Below are positions 8,497 through 16,267 of a stretch of 64,000 nt of DNA, piece by piece (position 1 is the first letter of the stretch; each line of letters opens with the position of its first letter). The notes under the pieces were generated by a model, which was not told the DNA's origin, made no database searches, and saw nothing but the letters and a program-made list of their open reading frames with translations. The stretch lies in assembly GCA_041389885.1 (NCBI GenBank), contig JAWKRB010000014.1:62001-126000 (forward strand). The letters are read 5' to 3'. The position numbers and the translations under genes were made by a program. The stretch is from JAWKRB01 sp041389885. Its GTDB lineage: Bacteria; Myxococcota_A; Polyangia; Polyangiales; Ga0077539.

Positions 8497-10614
8497 TCAG
8501 AAGCCTGGGTTCGGGCGAATCGCGGGCGCCGGGCGAGGCCCCAGGGGACGAGGCGCGGCGACCCGCGTCGGCGCACGGGCGGGCGCGGTCGGTGGCGGCG
8601 ACGCCTCCGTCGGCGGGCACACCGGCGGCGGCGGACAGCTCGCGCAGGGCGCGCAGGTCGGCGCGGGCGCCTGAACGATCGTCGGCGCGGCGCGCGAGAT
8701 CTGGACCCACGCGATGGCGTGCGCGATGCCCGCGATGGCGATGGCGTTGGCGATCAGCGCCGCGGCGACGACGAGGGGGCTGCGGCCCGCCGGCTGCGGC
8801 TTCGGCGCGGGGATGTCCAGAATCTGGGTCTGCTCGCCGGGCGCCGCCGCGTAGAAATCTCCGTACGGCGAGGCCTCAGGCGGCGAAGCAGGGGGGGGCG
8901 GCTGCGGGACGTAGGGCTGCGGCTGCTGCGCTTGTGGCTGCGGCTGCTGCGCTTGTGGCTGCGGTTGCTGCGCTTGTGGCTGCGGCTGCGGCGGTTGGTG
9001 TGACGGCAGCGCCTGCTGCGGGGGCTGCGGCTGCTGCACGTGTGGCTGCGCAGCGAGCGGCTGTCGTTGCGGGGGCTGCGGGTCGAAGTGGGTTCCCGTG
9101 AGCGGTCCTGGGGGCGGCGATGGGGGCGGGGGCGGGCTCGCGTCGGGCTCGCCCGTCGCGGCGGGCATCGACGCAAACGCTTGTGTCACAGCCGTTTGCG
9201 CGCGCGGCGGGTCAGATACGGCGTGCTCGGGCTCTGTCTTCGGCTCCGCGTGCGGTGCGGGGTGCGCCGAGACGAAGGCCGGCGTCGGCTCGAGCTCAGA
9301 GTCGCCGGGGTCGTCTTGCGGCGACACGCTCGCAGGCGCCGAGGGCAACGGCGACATGAAGCCCGGGGTCGTTTGATTGAAGCGGGGCTTCGGTGGCTCG
9401 GCTTCGGGCGACGAGGTCCCCTCGACGGGGGTGGCGTCGCCGGGAGGTGGCTCGGCGCTCTGGCTCACCTCCGAGGGGACCGAGATCTCGGGGCGCGTCG
9501 CCTCCTCCGCCGCGTCGCCCGGCCGCGGCAGGAACACCCTCGGGCGCTGCGACGCGCCGCGATTCGCGCGAAGGGCGCGGCCCCCGGCGGGGCTGATCGG
9601 GCGGGCCGACTCCGCGAGCCCTTCGACGGGGGGGGCAGGTCCTTCGGCGCGCTCGTCGCGCAGGGCGCGCCGCGTCGACACGTCGAGGGGGCCCGGTCCG
9701 TTGAGGGTGAGCTTCGCCTTGGCCTCCATCGCGGGCGCCGTGGGGATGTTCACCAGCGTGTGCGACTGCTGGTTCACTGCGTCGGCGAAGAGCGACGCGA
9801 AGCGACCCGCGGAGGGCGGGCGGTCGTCTGGGGTCAGCGACCACGCCTCGCGGAGCACGTGCTCGGCGCGCGCGTGGAGGTCGGTGCGGTGCTCCCGCAG
9901 CCGAGGAAAGCGGGTCATGCGAACGATGTCGAGGACGACGTCGCCGCCGCCGACGAAGGCCGGGCGACCCGTGAACAGCTCGTACGTCAACGTCGCGAGG
10001 CTGAACACATCCGCCCGAGGCGACAGCGACGACACGTCCGCGAGCTCCTCGGGGGAGAGGTAGGCGGGGCGGGTCACCGAGATCCTCGGGCGCTCGGCCT
10101 CACCCACGCCGAGGAGCATCACCGCGCCGTCGTCGTCGCGCACCAGGACGTGCTCGGGCATGAGCGCCCGGTGCAGCACCGGCGGCGTTCGCGCGTGAAG
10201 GTGGTCGAGGGCCGCGGCGATCGCGCGCAGCATGCGCACCGCCGTGGGCACGTCGAGGCCGTTCTGTCCCTGGTCGATGAGGTCTTGCGCGGTGCGCCCG
10301 GCGAGGAGCTGCGTGATCTCGACCGCGCGCCCCTCGTGGAGCCCGGAGGCGTAGACCCTGGGGAGGTTCGGGTGCTCGATGGAGGCGCGGAGCCTCGCGG
10401 TGTCGAGGAACCAGTCCGCGAGGTCTCGCGTGAGGTCGGCTCGAAGCACCCGCGCCGCGACGGTCGCGCCGTCGGGCATCGTCGCGCGGTACACGCTGCA
10501 GAGGCGCCCCTCGGCGAGGAGCGCGTCGACGACCGCGCCGCCGGGCAGAACCGTTCCCTGTTGCACCCCTTCGCTCACGCCGCCGATGGTGTGCCCGCTG
10601 GCCGCGGGTGGCAA
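8497..10614 (-). CDS. Membrane-anchored pseudokinase of the Ser/Thr kinase family
   Basis: A 705-aa protein with a Hanks-type kinase fold (about 25-275) that has lost its chemistry. Where active kinases have VAIK, this has VAAR (R55); HRDLKPxN is HRALMPEH (D to A150, K to M152, N to H155); DFG is GVG (169-171). Structural landmarks survive, such as YLSPEE and ADVFSLATLTYELFTGRPAF. A long Pro/Gln/Ser-rich linker follows (about 290-600, with a tandem PQPQAQQ block), then one membrane segment (about residues 610-635) and a Cys/Pro-rich tail (CAPCASCPPPPVCPP). It is probably a binding or scaffold protein. The divergent next gene is unrelated. Confidence 0.85.
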   Translation of the reverse strand: MPPAASGHTIGGVSEGVQQGTVLPGGAVVDALLAEGRLCSVYRATMPDGATVAARVLRADLTRDLADWFLDTARLRASIEHPNLPRVYASGLHEGRAVEITQLLAGRTAQDLIDQGQNGLDVPTAVRMLRAIAAALDHLHARTPPVLHRALMPEHVLVRDDDGAVMLLGVGEAERPRISVTRPAYLSPEELADVSSLSPRADVFSLATLTYELFTGRPAFVGGGDVVLDIVRMTRFPRLREHRTDLHARAEHVLREAWSLTPDDRPPSAGRFASLFADAVNQQSHTLVNIPTAPAMEAKAKLTLNGPGPLDVSTRRALRDERAEGPAPPVEGLAESARPISPAGGRALRANRGASQRPRVFLPRPGDAAEEATRPEISVPSEVSQSAEPPPGDATPVEGTSSPEAEPPKPRFNQTTPGFMSPLPSAPASVSPQDDPGDSELEPTPAFVSAHPAPHAEPKTEPEHAVSDPPRAQTAVTQAFASMPAATGEPDASPPPPPSPPPGPLTGTHFDPQPPQRQPLAAQPHVQQPQPPQQALPSHQPPQPQPQAQQPQPQAQQPQPQAQQPQPYVPQPPPPASPPEASPYGDFYAAAPGEQTQILDIPAPKPQPAGRSPLVVAAALIANAIAIAGIAHAIAWVQISRAAPTIVQAPAPTCAPCASCPPPPVCPPTEASPPPTAPARAPTRVAAPRPLGPRPAPAIRPNPGF
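8922..8984. repeat. Tandem repeat of a 21-bp unit, three copies
   Basis: Three consecutive 21-bp units begin at 8922, 8943 and 8964; only the first base triplet of the third copy differs. They encode a seven-residue Pro/Gln/Ala unit in the linker of the pseudokinase on the minus strand. In-frame copy-number change would alter linker length without disrupting the protein. Confidence 0.85.
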
Positions 10615-10645
10615 CGAATCGGCGCAAGAAGAGCAGGCCGGGGGA

Positions 10646-11239
10646 TCAGGCCGCCGGCGCGGGGTCGTGGCGGCACAGCGCGAACCACGCGTCGAAGGGC
10701 TTGCCGCCCTTGTAGGCCCTGCCGATGGTGACGTGCTCGCTCACCCGTCGGCAGTAGTCCTGCATCCCCGACCAGACCAGAAAGCCCAGCCTGCTGCTGT
10801 TCGGGATGATCTCGGGCCAGCCCTCGGGGTGCCGCGGCGGTCGCTGGGTGTAGTCGATCATGACCTCGCCCTTCTCGCTCGGCACCGCGACGAAGTACCC
10901 GGGGCCGATGGCGACCTCTTGAAACTTCGGGTTGTGGTTGTAGCCCCAGAGCGCGCCGTCGACGTCGCCGTCGGGCCGGCAGAAGCGCTTCTGAAACGAG
11001 GAGAACGCCGGGAGGCTGTTCTTTCCGTAGTGAATCACCTCATGCATCGGCTCCGTGGTGGGCACGAAGTAGTCGAGGGACAGCGGGTCGCTCTCGGCGC
11101 ACGCGTCGAAGAGCGCGGCGAGCTGCGGCGGGGTCAGCGCGCGGATCGCGAGCAGGCGAGCCGTGTGGCCCGAGCTGTCGAGCACGCGCTGGAAGTTCTC
11201 CAGGTCGACCTTGGGGTCGAAGAAGAGCGAGACGTTCAT
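10646..11239 (-). CDS. Hypothetical protein
   Basis: A 197-aa predicted soluble protein without signal peptide or membrane segment; no family recognised. It is rich in aromatic residues (GALWGYNHNPKFQEVAIGPGY, RLGFLVWSGMQDYCRRVSEH) and looks like one compact globular domain. Codon use and composition match its neighbours, arguing for a real gene. It lies 31 bases upstream of the pseudokinase gene in the same direction and could share its transcript; the Cys-rich lipoprotein gene precedes it. Confidence 0.65.
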   Translation of the reverse strand: MNVSLFFDPKVDLENFQRVLDSSGHTARLLAIRALTPPQLAALFDACAESDPLSLDYFVPTTEPMHEVIHYGKNSLPAFSSFQKRFCRPDGDVDGALWGYNHNPKFQEVAIGPGYFVAVPSEKGEVMIDYTQRPPRHPEGWPEIIPNSSRLGFLVWSGMQDYCRRVSEHVTIGRAYKGGKPFDAWFALCRHDPAPAA

Positions 11240-11276
11240 CGTGAGGTCCTCGTGGGTGGAGGGGGATGGGGGCGTG

Positions 11277-12389
11277 TCAGGGCGTCGCCATGCCCTGCAC
11301 CGAGACCGAGGCCGTGAAGTTCACGGTCACCTGCGCCGACGCGCTGAACTTCGCCGCGGCGGCGGCCGAGACCGCCACGGCGCGCACCGAGCAGAGCGCC
11401 GCGGTCGCGCTCACGTTGCCCGCCGACTGCAGCGCGGGCTCGACGGTGTTCAAGAACGTGCTCGACTGCGCGAGCAGCACCTGCGTGCGCTGCTTGATCC
11501 CCTCGAAGGCCGGGAGGTTGGCCTGCAGGGCCGTGATCAGCGTGGCGAGCCGCGCCTGCGCCGCCTGCGAGCCGCCCATCGCCGAGGCCGCCACCGTCAC
11601 GGTGGGGAGCGTGCAGGTCGCGCGGGCGCGGGCCTGCGCGTCGCACGCGCCGGAGCACTGGGCGTTGGTCATCACGTCCCACTGCCCCTCGCAGCGCACG
11701 CTGCTCGCGACCGAGCACGAGCCCCGGCACTCCCCGGTGCACGCCGCGTCGCAGGAGCCCGCGCACGTTCCCGTGCACGTCCCCTCACACTGCCCCGAGG
11801 AATTCATCTGCGAGCAGGTGCCCATGCACGTCCCCGTGCAGCGCCCGCTGCAGGTCCCCGAGCACGCCCCCGAGCACGCCCCCGAGCACTGCGCGACGAC
11901 CTGTCCGGAGCACTGCGGCACCTGCACCATCGCCGACGCGGTGCACCGCGCGTTGCACTGCGCGGCGAACTGCAGGTCGACGTTGCACACCCCGGGCTGC
12001 GCGGTGACCTCGAGGCGGGCGTTCATGGGCACGGCGGCCTGGATGATCGAGGAGATCTCCGTGTACACCGGGCGGCACACGGTGGTGACCTCGGCCTCGC
12101 CGGGGGTCATCGCGACGTACGCGCTCGCGGGCACCCCGATGGCGGTGCCGATGTTGCGGCAGGTGCGAACGAGGGTGTCGTGCACGTCGTTGATCGCGTA
12201 GTTCAGGTCGACGGTGGCCTGCAGAAAGGCCTCGACGCGCTTGGCGTCCTGCGACACGCCGAACACGCCGACGGTGCGGCCCTCGACGTTGAAGTAGGTC
12301 GGGCCGCAGGTGATCTCGTCGACCGTGCCGCCGCAGTCGAGGAGCGCGAGGGAGAAAGCAGGGAGGAGGGGAAGTAGCCAGCGCTTCAT
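11277..12389 (-). CDS. Lipoprotein with dense four-residue cysteine repeats
   Basis: A 370-aa predicted lipoprotein; the signal sequence ends in ALLDC (lipid on C19). A globular N-terminal part (about 25-135) precedes a remarkable block in which cysteines recur every fourth residue: C168, 172, 176, 180, 184, 188, 192, then again C201, 205, 209, 213, 217, 221, 225. Spacers are mainly SG, TG and GT pairs (CSGACSGACSGTC). The C-terminal third is Ala/Gln-rich and helical (about 265-365). The block could bind metal or form a disulfide-linked rod; no database family was recalled. The gene is in the same direction as the flanking genes. Confidence 0.75.
   Translation of the reverse strand: MKRWLLPLLPAFSLALLDCGGTVDEITCGPTYFNVEGRTVGVFGVSQDAKRVEAFLQATVDLNYAINDVHDTLVRTCRNIGTAIGVPASAYVAMTPGEAEVTTVCRPVYTEISSIIQAAVPMNARLEVTAQPGVCNVDLQFAAQCNARCTASAMVQVPQCSGQVVAQCSGACSGACSGTCSGRCTGTCMGTCSQMNSSGQCEGTCTGTCAGSCDAACTGECRGSCSVASSVRCEGQWDVMTNAQCSGACDAQARARATCTLPTVTVAASAMGGSQAAQARLATLITALQANLPAFEGIKQRTQVLLAQSSTFLNTVEPALQSAGNVSATAALCSVRAVAVSAAAAAKFSASAQVTVNFTASVSVQGMATP
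11715..11888. repeat. 12-bp periodic coding repeats of the Cys-rich lipoprotein
   Basis: The segment encodes the CxxxC array of the lipoprotein on the minus strand. A 12-bp unit close to CCCGAGCACGCC repeats in tandem between about 11855 and 11890 and then degenerates. This is the hallmark of expansion by slippage or unequal exchange. Confidence 0.7.
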
Positions 12390-12432
12390 GCGCGCGAGCG
12401 TACACCCGCGCGACCGCCGGGGCGACGGGGGA

Positions 12433-13413
12433 TCAGTACCGCGCGAGGGCGCGCAGGGCGCTCACGATGGCCCCGCGCTCGGGCAGCAGCGCCGCCTCGA
12501 GGTGCTTGTTGTAGGGCGCGGGGCGGTCGGCGTAGGCGACGCGGCGGATGGGGCCGTCGAGGTGCTCGAAGCACTGGTCGGCGACGCGCGCGACGAGCTC
12601 GGCGCCGAAGCCCGAGGTCTCGGTGGCCTCGTGCACGACGAGCACCTTGCCCGTCTTGCGGCACGAGGCGAAGACGGTCTCTTCATCGAGGGGCATGAGC
12701 GTGCGCAGGTCAATGACCTCGACGGAGATGCCCTCCTTCGCGACCTCCTCGGCGGCGGCGAGCGCCTCGTGGAGCGTCACCGAGTACGAGAGCACGGTGA
12801 TCAGCTCCCCAGGACGAGCCACGCGGGCCTTGCCCAGGGGTGTGAGGTGCTCGGTGTCGTCGTCGTCGAGGGTGAACTTCTCGCGGCGGTACAGAAAGCG
12901 GTGCTCGAGAAAGATCACCGGGTTTGGGTCGCGGATCGCCGCCTTCAGCATCCCCAGCGCGTCCTCCGCCGTCGCCGGGGCGACCACCGCGAGGCCGGGC
13001 ACGTGGGTGAACCACGCCTCGTCGCACTGAGAGTGAAAGGGCCCGGCGCCCACCCCGCCGCCGTAGGGCAGGCGGATCACCATGGGCACGGGCTGCTCCC
13101 ACCGGTAGTAGGTCTTGGCGACGTTGTTCACGATCTGGTTGAACGCGCACGACACGAAGTCTGCGAACTGCATCTCGACCACGGGGCGCTTGCCCGCGAG
13201 CGCGGCGCCCAGCGCGGCGCCCACCGCGCCGCTCTCGCACAGGGGGGTGTTGATCACGCGGAGACGGCCGAAGCGCTCGAAGAGCCCCCGGGTCGCGCGA
13301 AAGGCTCCGCCGAAGCCCGCGACGTCCTGCCCCATCACGAAGACGTTGGGGTCGCGGGACATCTCTTCGAGGAGGGCGCGACGGATCGCGTCGAGGTAGG
13401 TGATCTCAGCCAT
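12433..13413 (-). CDS. 2-oxoacid dehydrogenase E1 component, beta subunit
   Basis: Beta subunit (326 aa) of the thiamine-diphosphate-dependent E1 of a pyruvate or branched-chain 2-oxoacid dehydrogenase complex. The N-terminal motif ITYLDAIRRALLEEM, the E1b region INTPLCESGAVGAALGAAL (with the conserved glutamate that pairs with the cofactor), the PFHSQ motif and the transketolase C-terminal domain (ITVLSYSVTLHEALAAAE onward) are present. The ATG at 13413 is preferred over the upstream GTG-region frame because family members begin there. It overlaps the end of the alpha gene by eight bases, so the two are co-translated. Substrate (pyruvate or branched-chain) cannot be settled by sequence alone. 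Confidence 0.93.
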   Translation of the reverse strand: MAEITYLDAIRRALLEEMSRDPNVFVMGQDVAGFGGAFRATRGLFERFGRLRVINTPLCESGAVGAALGAALAGKRPVVEMQFADFVSCAFNQIVNNVAKTYYRWEQPVPMVIRLPYGGGVGAGPFHSQCDEAWFTHVPGLAVVAPATAEDALGMLKAAIRDPNPVIFLEHRFLYRREKFTLDDDDTEHLTPLGKARVARPGELITVLSYSVTLHEALAAAEEVAKEGISVEVIDLRTLMPLDEETVFASCRKTGKVLVVHEATETSGFGAELVARVADQCFEHLDGPIRRVAYADRPAPYNKHLEAALLPERGAIVSALRALARY

Positions 13414-14530
13414 GTCGGCGCTCCGTGTGCTGGGAGGAGAAGGCCGTCGCGACCTCACCCGGCGCGAAGACCGGGCGGCGGGCCTCGACGGGGTCGGGCT
13501 CGGGCGCCTTGAGCGCGTTCTCGACCGCGGACTCGACCAGGGCGGTCGCCGTCTCGAGCACCGCGCGGGCCCTGGCGTCGTCGAGGAGGCCGCGCTCGCG
13601 GAGCGTGGCCTCGAAGCGCGCGACCGGGTCCATGGCGAGGAAGCGCTCCCGCTCGGCCTGGGGGATGATCTCGTAGGAGCCGTCGCCGATGGCGTGTCCG
13701 CGCATCCGCGGCAGCATGACCTCCACCAGGGTCGCGCCCTCGCCGCGGCGCGCGCGGTCGGTCGCGCGTCGCATGGCGCCGTAGGTCGCGTCGAAGTCGG
13801 TGCCGTCGACGGTCTCGCCCGCGATGCCGTAGCCTACCGCACGGTCTGAGAGCCGGGCGCACGCGTACTGCTCCGACACCGGGGTGCTGAAGGCGTACTG
13901 GTTGTTCTCGACGACGAGCACGAGCGGCAGGCGGAGCACCCCGGCGAGGTTGAGGGCCTCGTGAAAGTCTCCCTGCGACGTGGCGCCCTCGCCGGTGAAG
14001 CTCACCGCCACCGCGGCGGCGCCGTCCTGCAGCGACGCCAGGCCCAGCCCGGCCGCGACGGGGATCATGGCGCCGAGGTGCGAGATCATCCCGACGTGAC
14101 GAATGCCCCAGTCGGCGCGGAGGAGCCCGTAGTGAAACGAGCGGTCGACGCCGCGGGTGAAGCCGTCGCGCTTGCCGAGCACCTGGCAGGCGAGGCGGTG
14201 CAGCAGGGGCGCCGGGGGAGGGCGCACCGCGTCCCACGCCGTGGCGTCGCCCTCGGAGAAGAGCGCGGGCGCGAGGCGCGTGGGGTCGAGGTAGGTCGCG
14301 AGCACGGCGCCGAGGTCGCGGTGCACGGTGGAGAGCGCGTCGCCCGGCGACATGGCCAGCGCGGCGCTCACGGTGCAGACCTCGTTGCCCACGGCGGAGT
14401 ACCACCGGCCGATGCGCCCGGAGCGGGCCATCGACTCGAAGCGGTGGTCCCACGCGCGGGTGAGGTGCATGAAGAAATGGGCGCGTCGCAGGAGCGACGG
14501 CGGGGGGCGAGGGCTCTCGACAGGGTCCAT
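13406..14530 (-). CDS. 2-oxoacid dehydrogenase E1 component, alpha subunit
   Basis: Alpha subunit (374 aa) carrying the thiamine-diphosphate fold. The cofactor-binding motif is seen at about 190-220: GEGATSQGDFHEALNLAGVL followed by VENNQYAF; the canonical GDG is GEG, a variation known in the family. The phosphate-anchoring GHAIGD follows (about 290). Together with the next gene it makes an alpha2-beta2 E1. The E2 gene is not here but at 37595, and no E3 was found in the window. Sequence type (GIRHVGMISHLGAMIPVAAGL) favours the branched-chain/acetoin-like group over the homodimeric pyruvate type. Confidence 0.93.
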   Translation of the reverse strand: MDPVESPRPPPSLLRRAHFFMHLTRAWDHRFESMARSGRIGRWYSAVGNEVCTVSAALAMSPGDALSTVHRDLGAVLATYLDPTRLAPALFSEGDATAWDAVRPPPAPLLHRLACQVLGKRDGFTRGVDRSFHYGLLRADWGIRHVGMISHLGAMIPVAAGLGLASLQDGAAAVAVSFTGEGATSQGDFHEALNLAGVLRLPLVLVVENNQYAFSTPVSEQYACARLSDRAVGYGIAGETVDGTDFDATYGAMRRATDRARRGEGATLVEVMLPRMRGHAIGDGSYEIIPQAERERFLAMDPVARFEATLRERGLLDDARARAVLETATALVESAVENALKAPEPDPVEARRPVFAPGEVATAFSSQHTERRHG

Positions 14531-14583
14531 GCTGCGCGCGCTCTACCGTCGCTCGCGGGTAGAGCGCAAGGCGCCGCGAGCGA

Positions 14584-14973
14584 TCAGACGCGTCGTGACA
14601 GCTGCTCGAGGAAGCGCTGCGCGGTCTCCCGGTCAAAGAGCTCGCCGAGGGCCGCGGCGAGATGTCCCATCGCGAGGAGAATCGCGTCGCCCTTCTCGCT
14701 CACCGAGTCGCGCTGCGCCCCGACGCGGAGCGCCTCGATCGCCGACTCGAGCTCGCTCACCGGCCACCCCGGCAGCGGCAGGTCGAGGGCCTCGGGCGCG
14801 CGAAACGACACCGGCGGCGCGATGCCCACCACCGAGCGGCTGTCGCTCAGCGGCGCCGCGATGCGGCGGAGCGGCGAGCGCGCGCCCTCGATCATCGGCG
14901 CGGGGGACGCGTGGAGGAGCGTGAGGTGCCCGCGCTGAGAGGCGGCTCGCCGCGGTCGGGTCGGGGTCTGCAT
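14584..14973 (-). CDS. Hypothetical protein divergent from XRE regulator
   Basis: A 129-aa predicted soluble protein; no family was recognised. The N-terminal 25 residues are Arg/Pro-rich and may be disordered or artefactual; the ATG that begins MIEGARSPL (14895) is an alternative start. The C-terminal half (about 75-129) is helical and amphipathic (ESAIEALRVGAQRDSVSEKG), as in small regulatory partners. It shares an 82-bp AT-enriched divergent region with the XRE gene, an arrangement resembling phage repressor/antirepressor pairs, but its role there is only inferred. Confidence 0.5.
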   Translation of the reverse strand: MQTPTRPRRAASQRGHLTLLHASPAPMIEGARSPLRRIAAPLSDSRSVVGIAPPVSFRAPEALDLPLPGWPVSELESAIEALRVGAQRDSVSEKGDAILLAMGHLAAALGELFDRETAQRFLEQLSRRV

Positions 14974-15014
14974 GGCGAGCGATATTGCGCAAGTAAAGTA
15001 CAGCAGTCAAGCGA

Positions 15015-15031
15015 TGATTGCGGGTGATTGC
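15015..15031. promoter_or_regulatory. Direct repeat TGATTGC in divergent intergenic region
   Basis: TGATTGC occurs at 15015-15021 and 15025-15031, exactly ten bases apart (one helical turn), between two divergent genes, one encoding an XRE regulator. CAAGC (15008-15012) and GCTTG (15033-15037) flank the pair as an inverted repeat. It is a plausible autoregulatory site, unproven. Confidence 0.35.
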
Positions 15032-15055
15032 AGCTTGGGGGTACAGTGCTCGGCG

Positions 15056-15718
15056 ATGCCTCGCCCCGTGCCGCCCGAGACCGCAACGCGCCGTCGAGAG
15101 CGCCTCGCCGCGCTCCTCGAGGCGCTCGGCGCGGCGCGGGGCGCGAAGGTCACGCAGCGCGAGTTCGCCGCGTCGATCTCGCGGGAGCAGGGCACGATCG
15201 CGGCGATTCTGGGCGGGCACCGGGCCCTGGGCAACGACGTGATGCTGGCGGTGGTGCACGCCTACGGGCTCCCGGTGGACTACTTCGACGCGCCGCTGCG
15301 CCCCGACCCCAGGAGCTTCGCGCGCCGCGCCGTGGGCGGCCCGCTCTCGGCGCTCCCGGCGGCGGCGTCGCGGGGCGGAGGGAGGCCGGCGGCGCCTGGG
15401 CCGAGCTACGGCAGCGCCGACCCAGCCCTGGGCGAGGTGCTGGGCGTGCTCCAGCCCGACCGCGCGGTCGGCATGGCCCTCGAGGCGCTCTCGCGGCAAG
15501 GCATTCGCCACGAGGCGCCGGCGTGGACGCGGCTCGCCATCGCCGCGCAGTCGGCCCACGACCGCGGCGACCTCATGGGCTGGTACGACCTGGCCGTGGC
15601 CTCGGCGCACGTCGTCGAGCCCGCGCCCGCGCCGACGCGCCGGGTCGTCTCCGGCGAAGCTCCCCCGCCCCGACTGGCCCGCGCGACCCCAAGGAGCTCC
15701 GGCGAAGGCGGGCGCTAG
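15056..15718 (+). CDS. XRE-family helix-turn-helix regulator
   Basis: A 220-aa DNA-binding protein. The lambda-repressor-like helix-turn-helix is residues 12-80: KVTQREFAASISREQGTIAA is the two-helix core, followed by the stabilising helix LGNDVMLAVVHAYGLPVDYF. The remaining 140 residues are Ala/Pro-rich with a helical module (about 120-180) that may dimerise. The ATG at 15056 gives a compact N-terminus; the frame upstream lacks protein-like composition. It stands before a small unknown gene and a phage-like pair, which it probably controls through the palindrome at 15734-15750. Confidence 0.78.
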   Translation: MPRPVPPETATRRRERLAALLEALGAARGAKVTQREFAASISREQGTIAAILGGHRALGNDVMLAVVHAYGLPVDYFDAPLRPDPRSFARRAVGGPLSALPAAASRGGGRPAAPGPSYGSADPALGEVLGVLQPDRAVGMALEALSRQGIRHEAPAWTRLAIAAQSAHDRGDLMGWYDLAVASAHVVEPAPAPTRRVVSGEAPPPRLARATPRSSGEGGR

Positions 15719-15733
15719 GGTCGTGTGTCATAT

Positions 15734-15750
15734 TATGTCTAATTGACATA
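15734..15750. promoter_or_regulatory. Perfect AT-rich inverted repeat, candidate XRE operator
   Basis: TATGTC-TAATT-GACATA is a perfect palindrome with a five-base centre, in a stretch far more AT-rich than the genome around it. Its right part contains the exact -35 consensus TTGACA (15743-15748), but no good -10 is found at 16-18 bases. It lies between the XRE gene and the next gene, as expected for an operator controlling the downstream operon. Confidence 0.55.
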
Positions 15751-15805
15751 GACTGACCCTCGAATCCGAGCGTGGGCCGAGGGGCGACCGTATGGTCTGA
15801 GCGTG

Positions 15806-16264
15806 ATGGACGACACGCGAAAGACCCCCAGGCAGACCGCCCCCGAGACTCTCGGCAACATTGCTGACGGCAAGGTCGGCAACAACGCCCAGGGCGCGCT
15901 CGACACCTACGACCTGGCGCCCGTGGAGAGCGCGCTGGAGCTGGACGAGCTCGTTCGGCTCCGGGCCGCGCTGACCTGGGCCGACTGGAAGGCGCACGCG
16001 CGCTTCAAGAAGGACCGGGTCCTCCGTGAGGCGCAGCGTCGCTGGGGGATCTCGTCGGGGGAGGCCCCGAAGATCCCGGCGGTGCTCGCGGGGTTGACGG
16101 CGGCGAACGACGTCGACCCCGACGAGGACCCGGACCGGGCGTTGGACGGGGACCCGGCGTTTCAGTCGGTGTGCGACGCCCGGCGCGACGCGTGGATCGA
16201 GGCGATGGAGTCCGAGGCGATGGACGAGGAGCCCGCGGGGACCGCGAGCCGAGCAGGAGGCTGA
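15806..16264 (+). CDS. Hypothetical protein in phage-like module
   Basis: A 152-aa acidic soluble protein with no recognised family. Residues 45-85 form a charged helical segment (LDELVRLRAALTWADWKAHA, then FKKDRVLREAQRRWGI) that could be a nucleic-acid or protein contact; the end is acidic (AMESEAMDEEP). The ATG at 15806 is preferred to the GTG directly before it. It ends three bases before the next gene, whose ribosome site (AGGAGG) lies in its last codons, so the two are coupled. It sits behind the palindromic operator and is therefore likely part of the regulated set. Confidence 0.6.
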   Translation: MDDTRKTPRQTAPETLGNIADGKVGNNAQGALDTYDLAPVESALELDELVRLRAALTWADWKAHARFKKDRVLREAQRRWGISSGEAPKIPAVLAGLTAANDVDPDEDPDRALDGDPAFQSVCDARRDAWIEAMESEAMDEEPAGTASRAGG

Positions 16265-16267
16265 GAG

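Noticed and set aside
15749..15775. -10 box for the promoter at the palindrome
   Set aside because: No TATAAT-like hexamer lies 16-18 bases after TTGACA; the -35 match alone is not enough.
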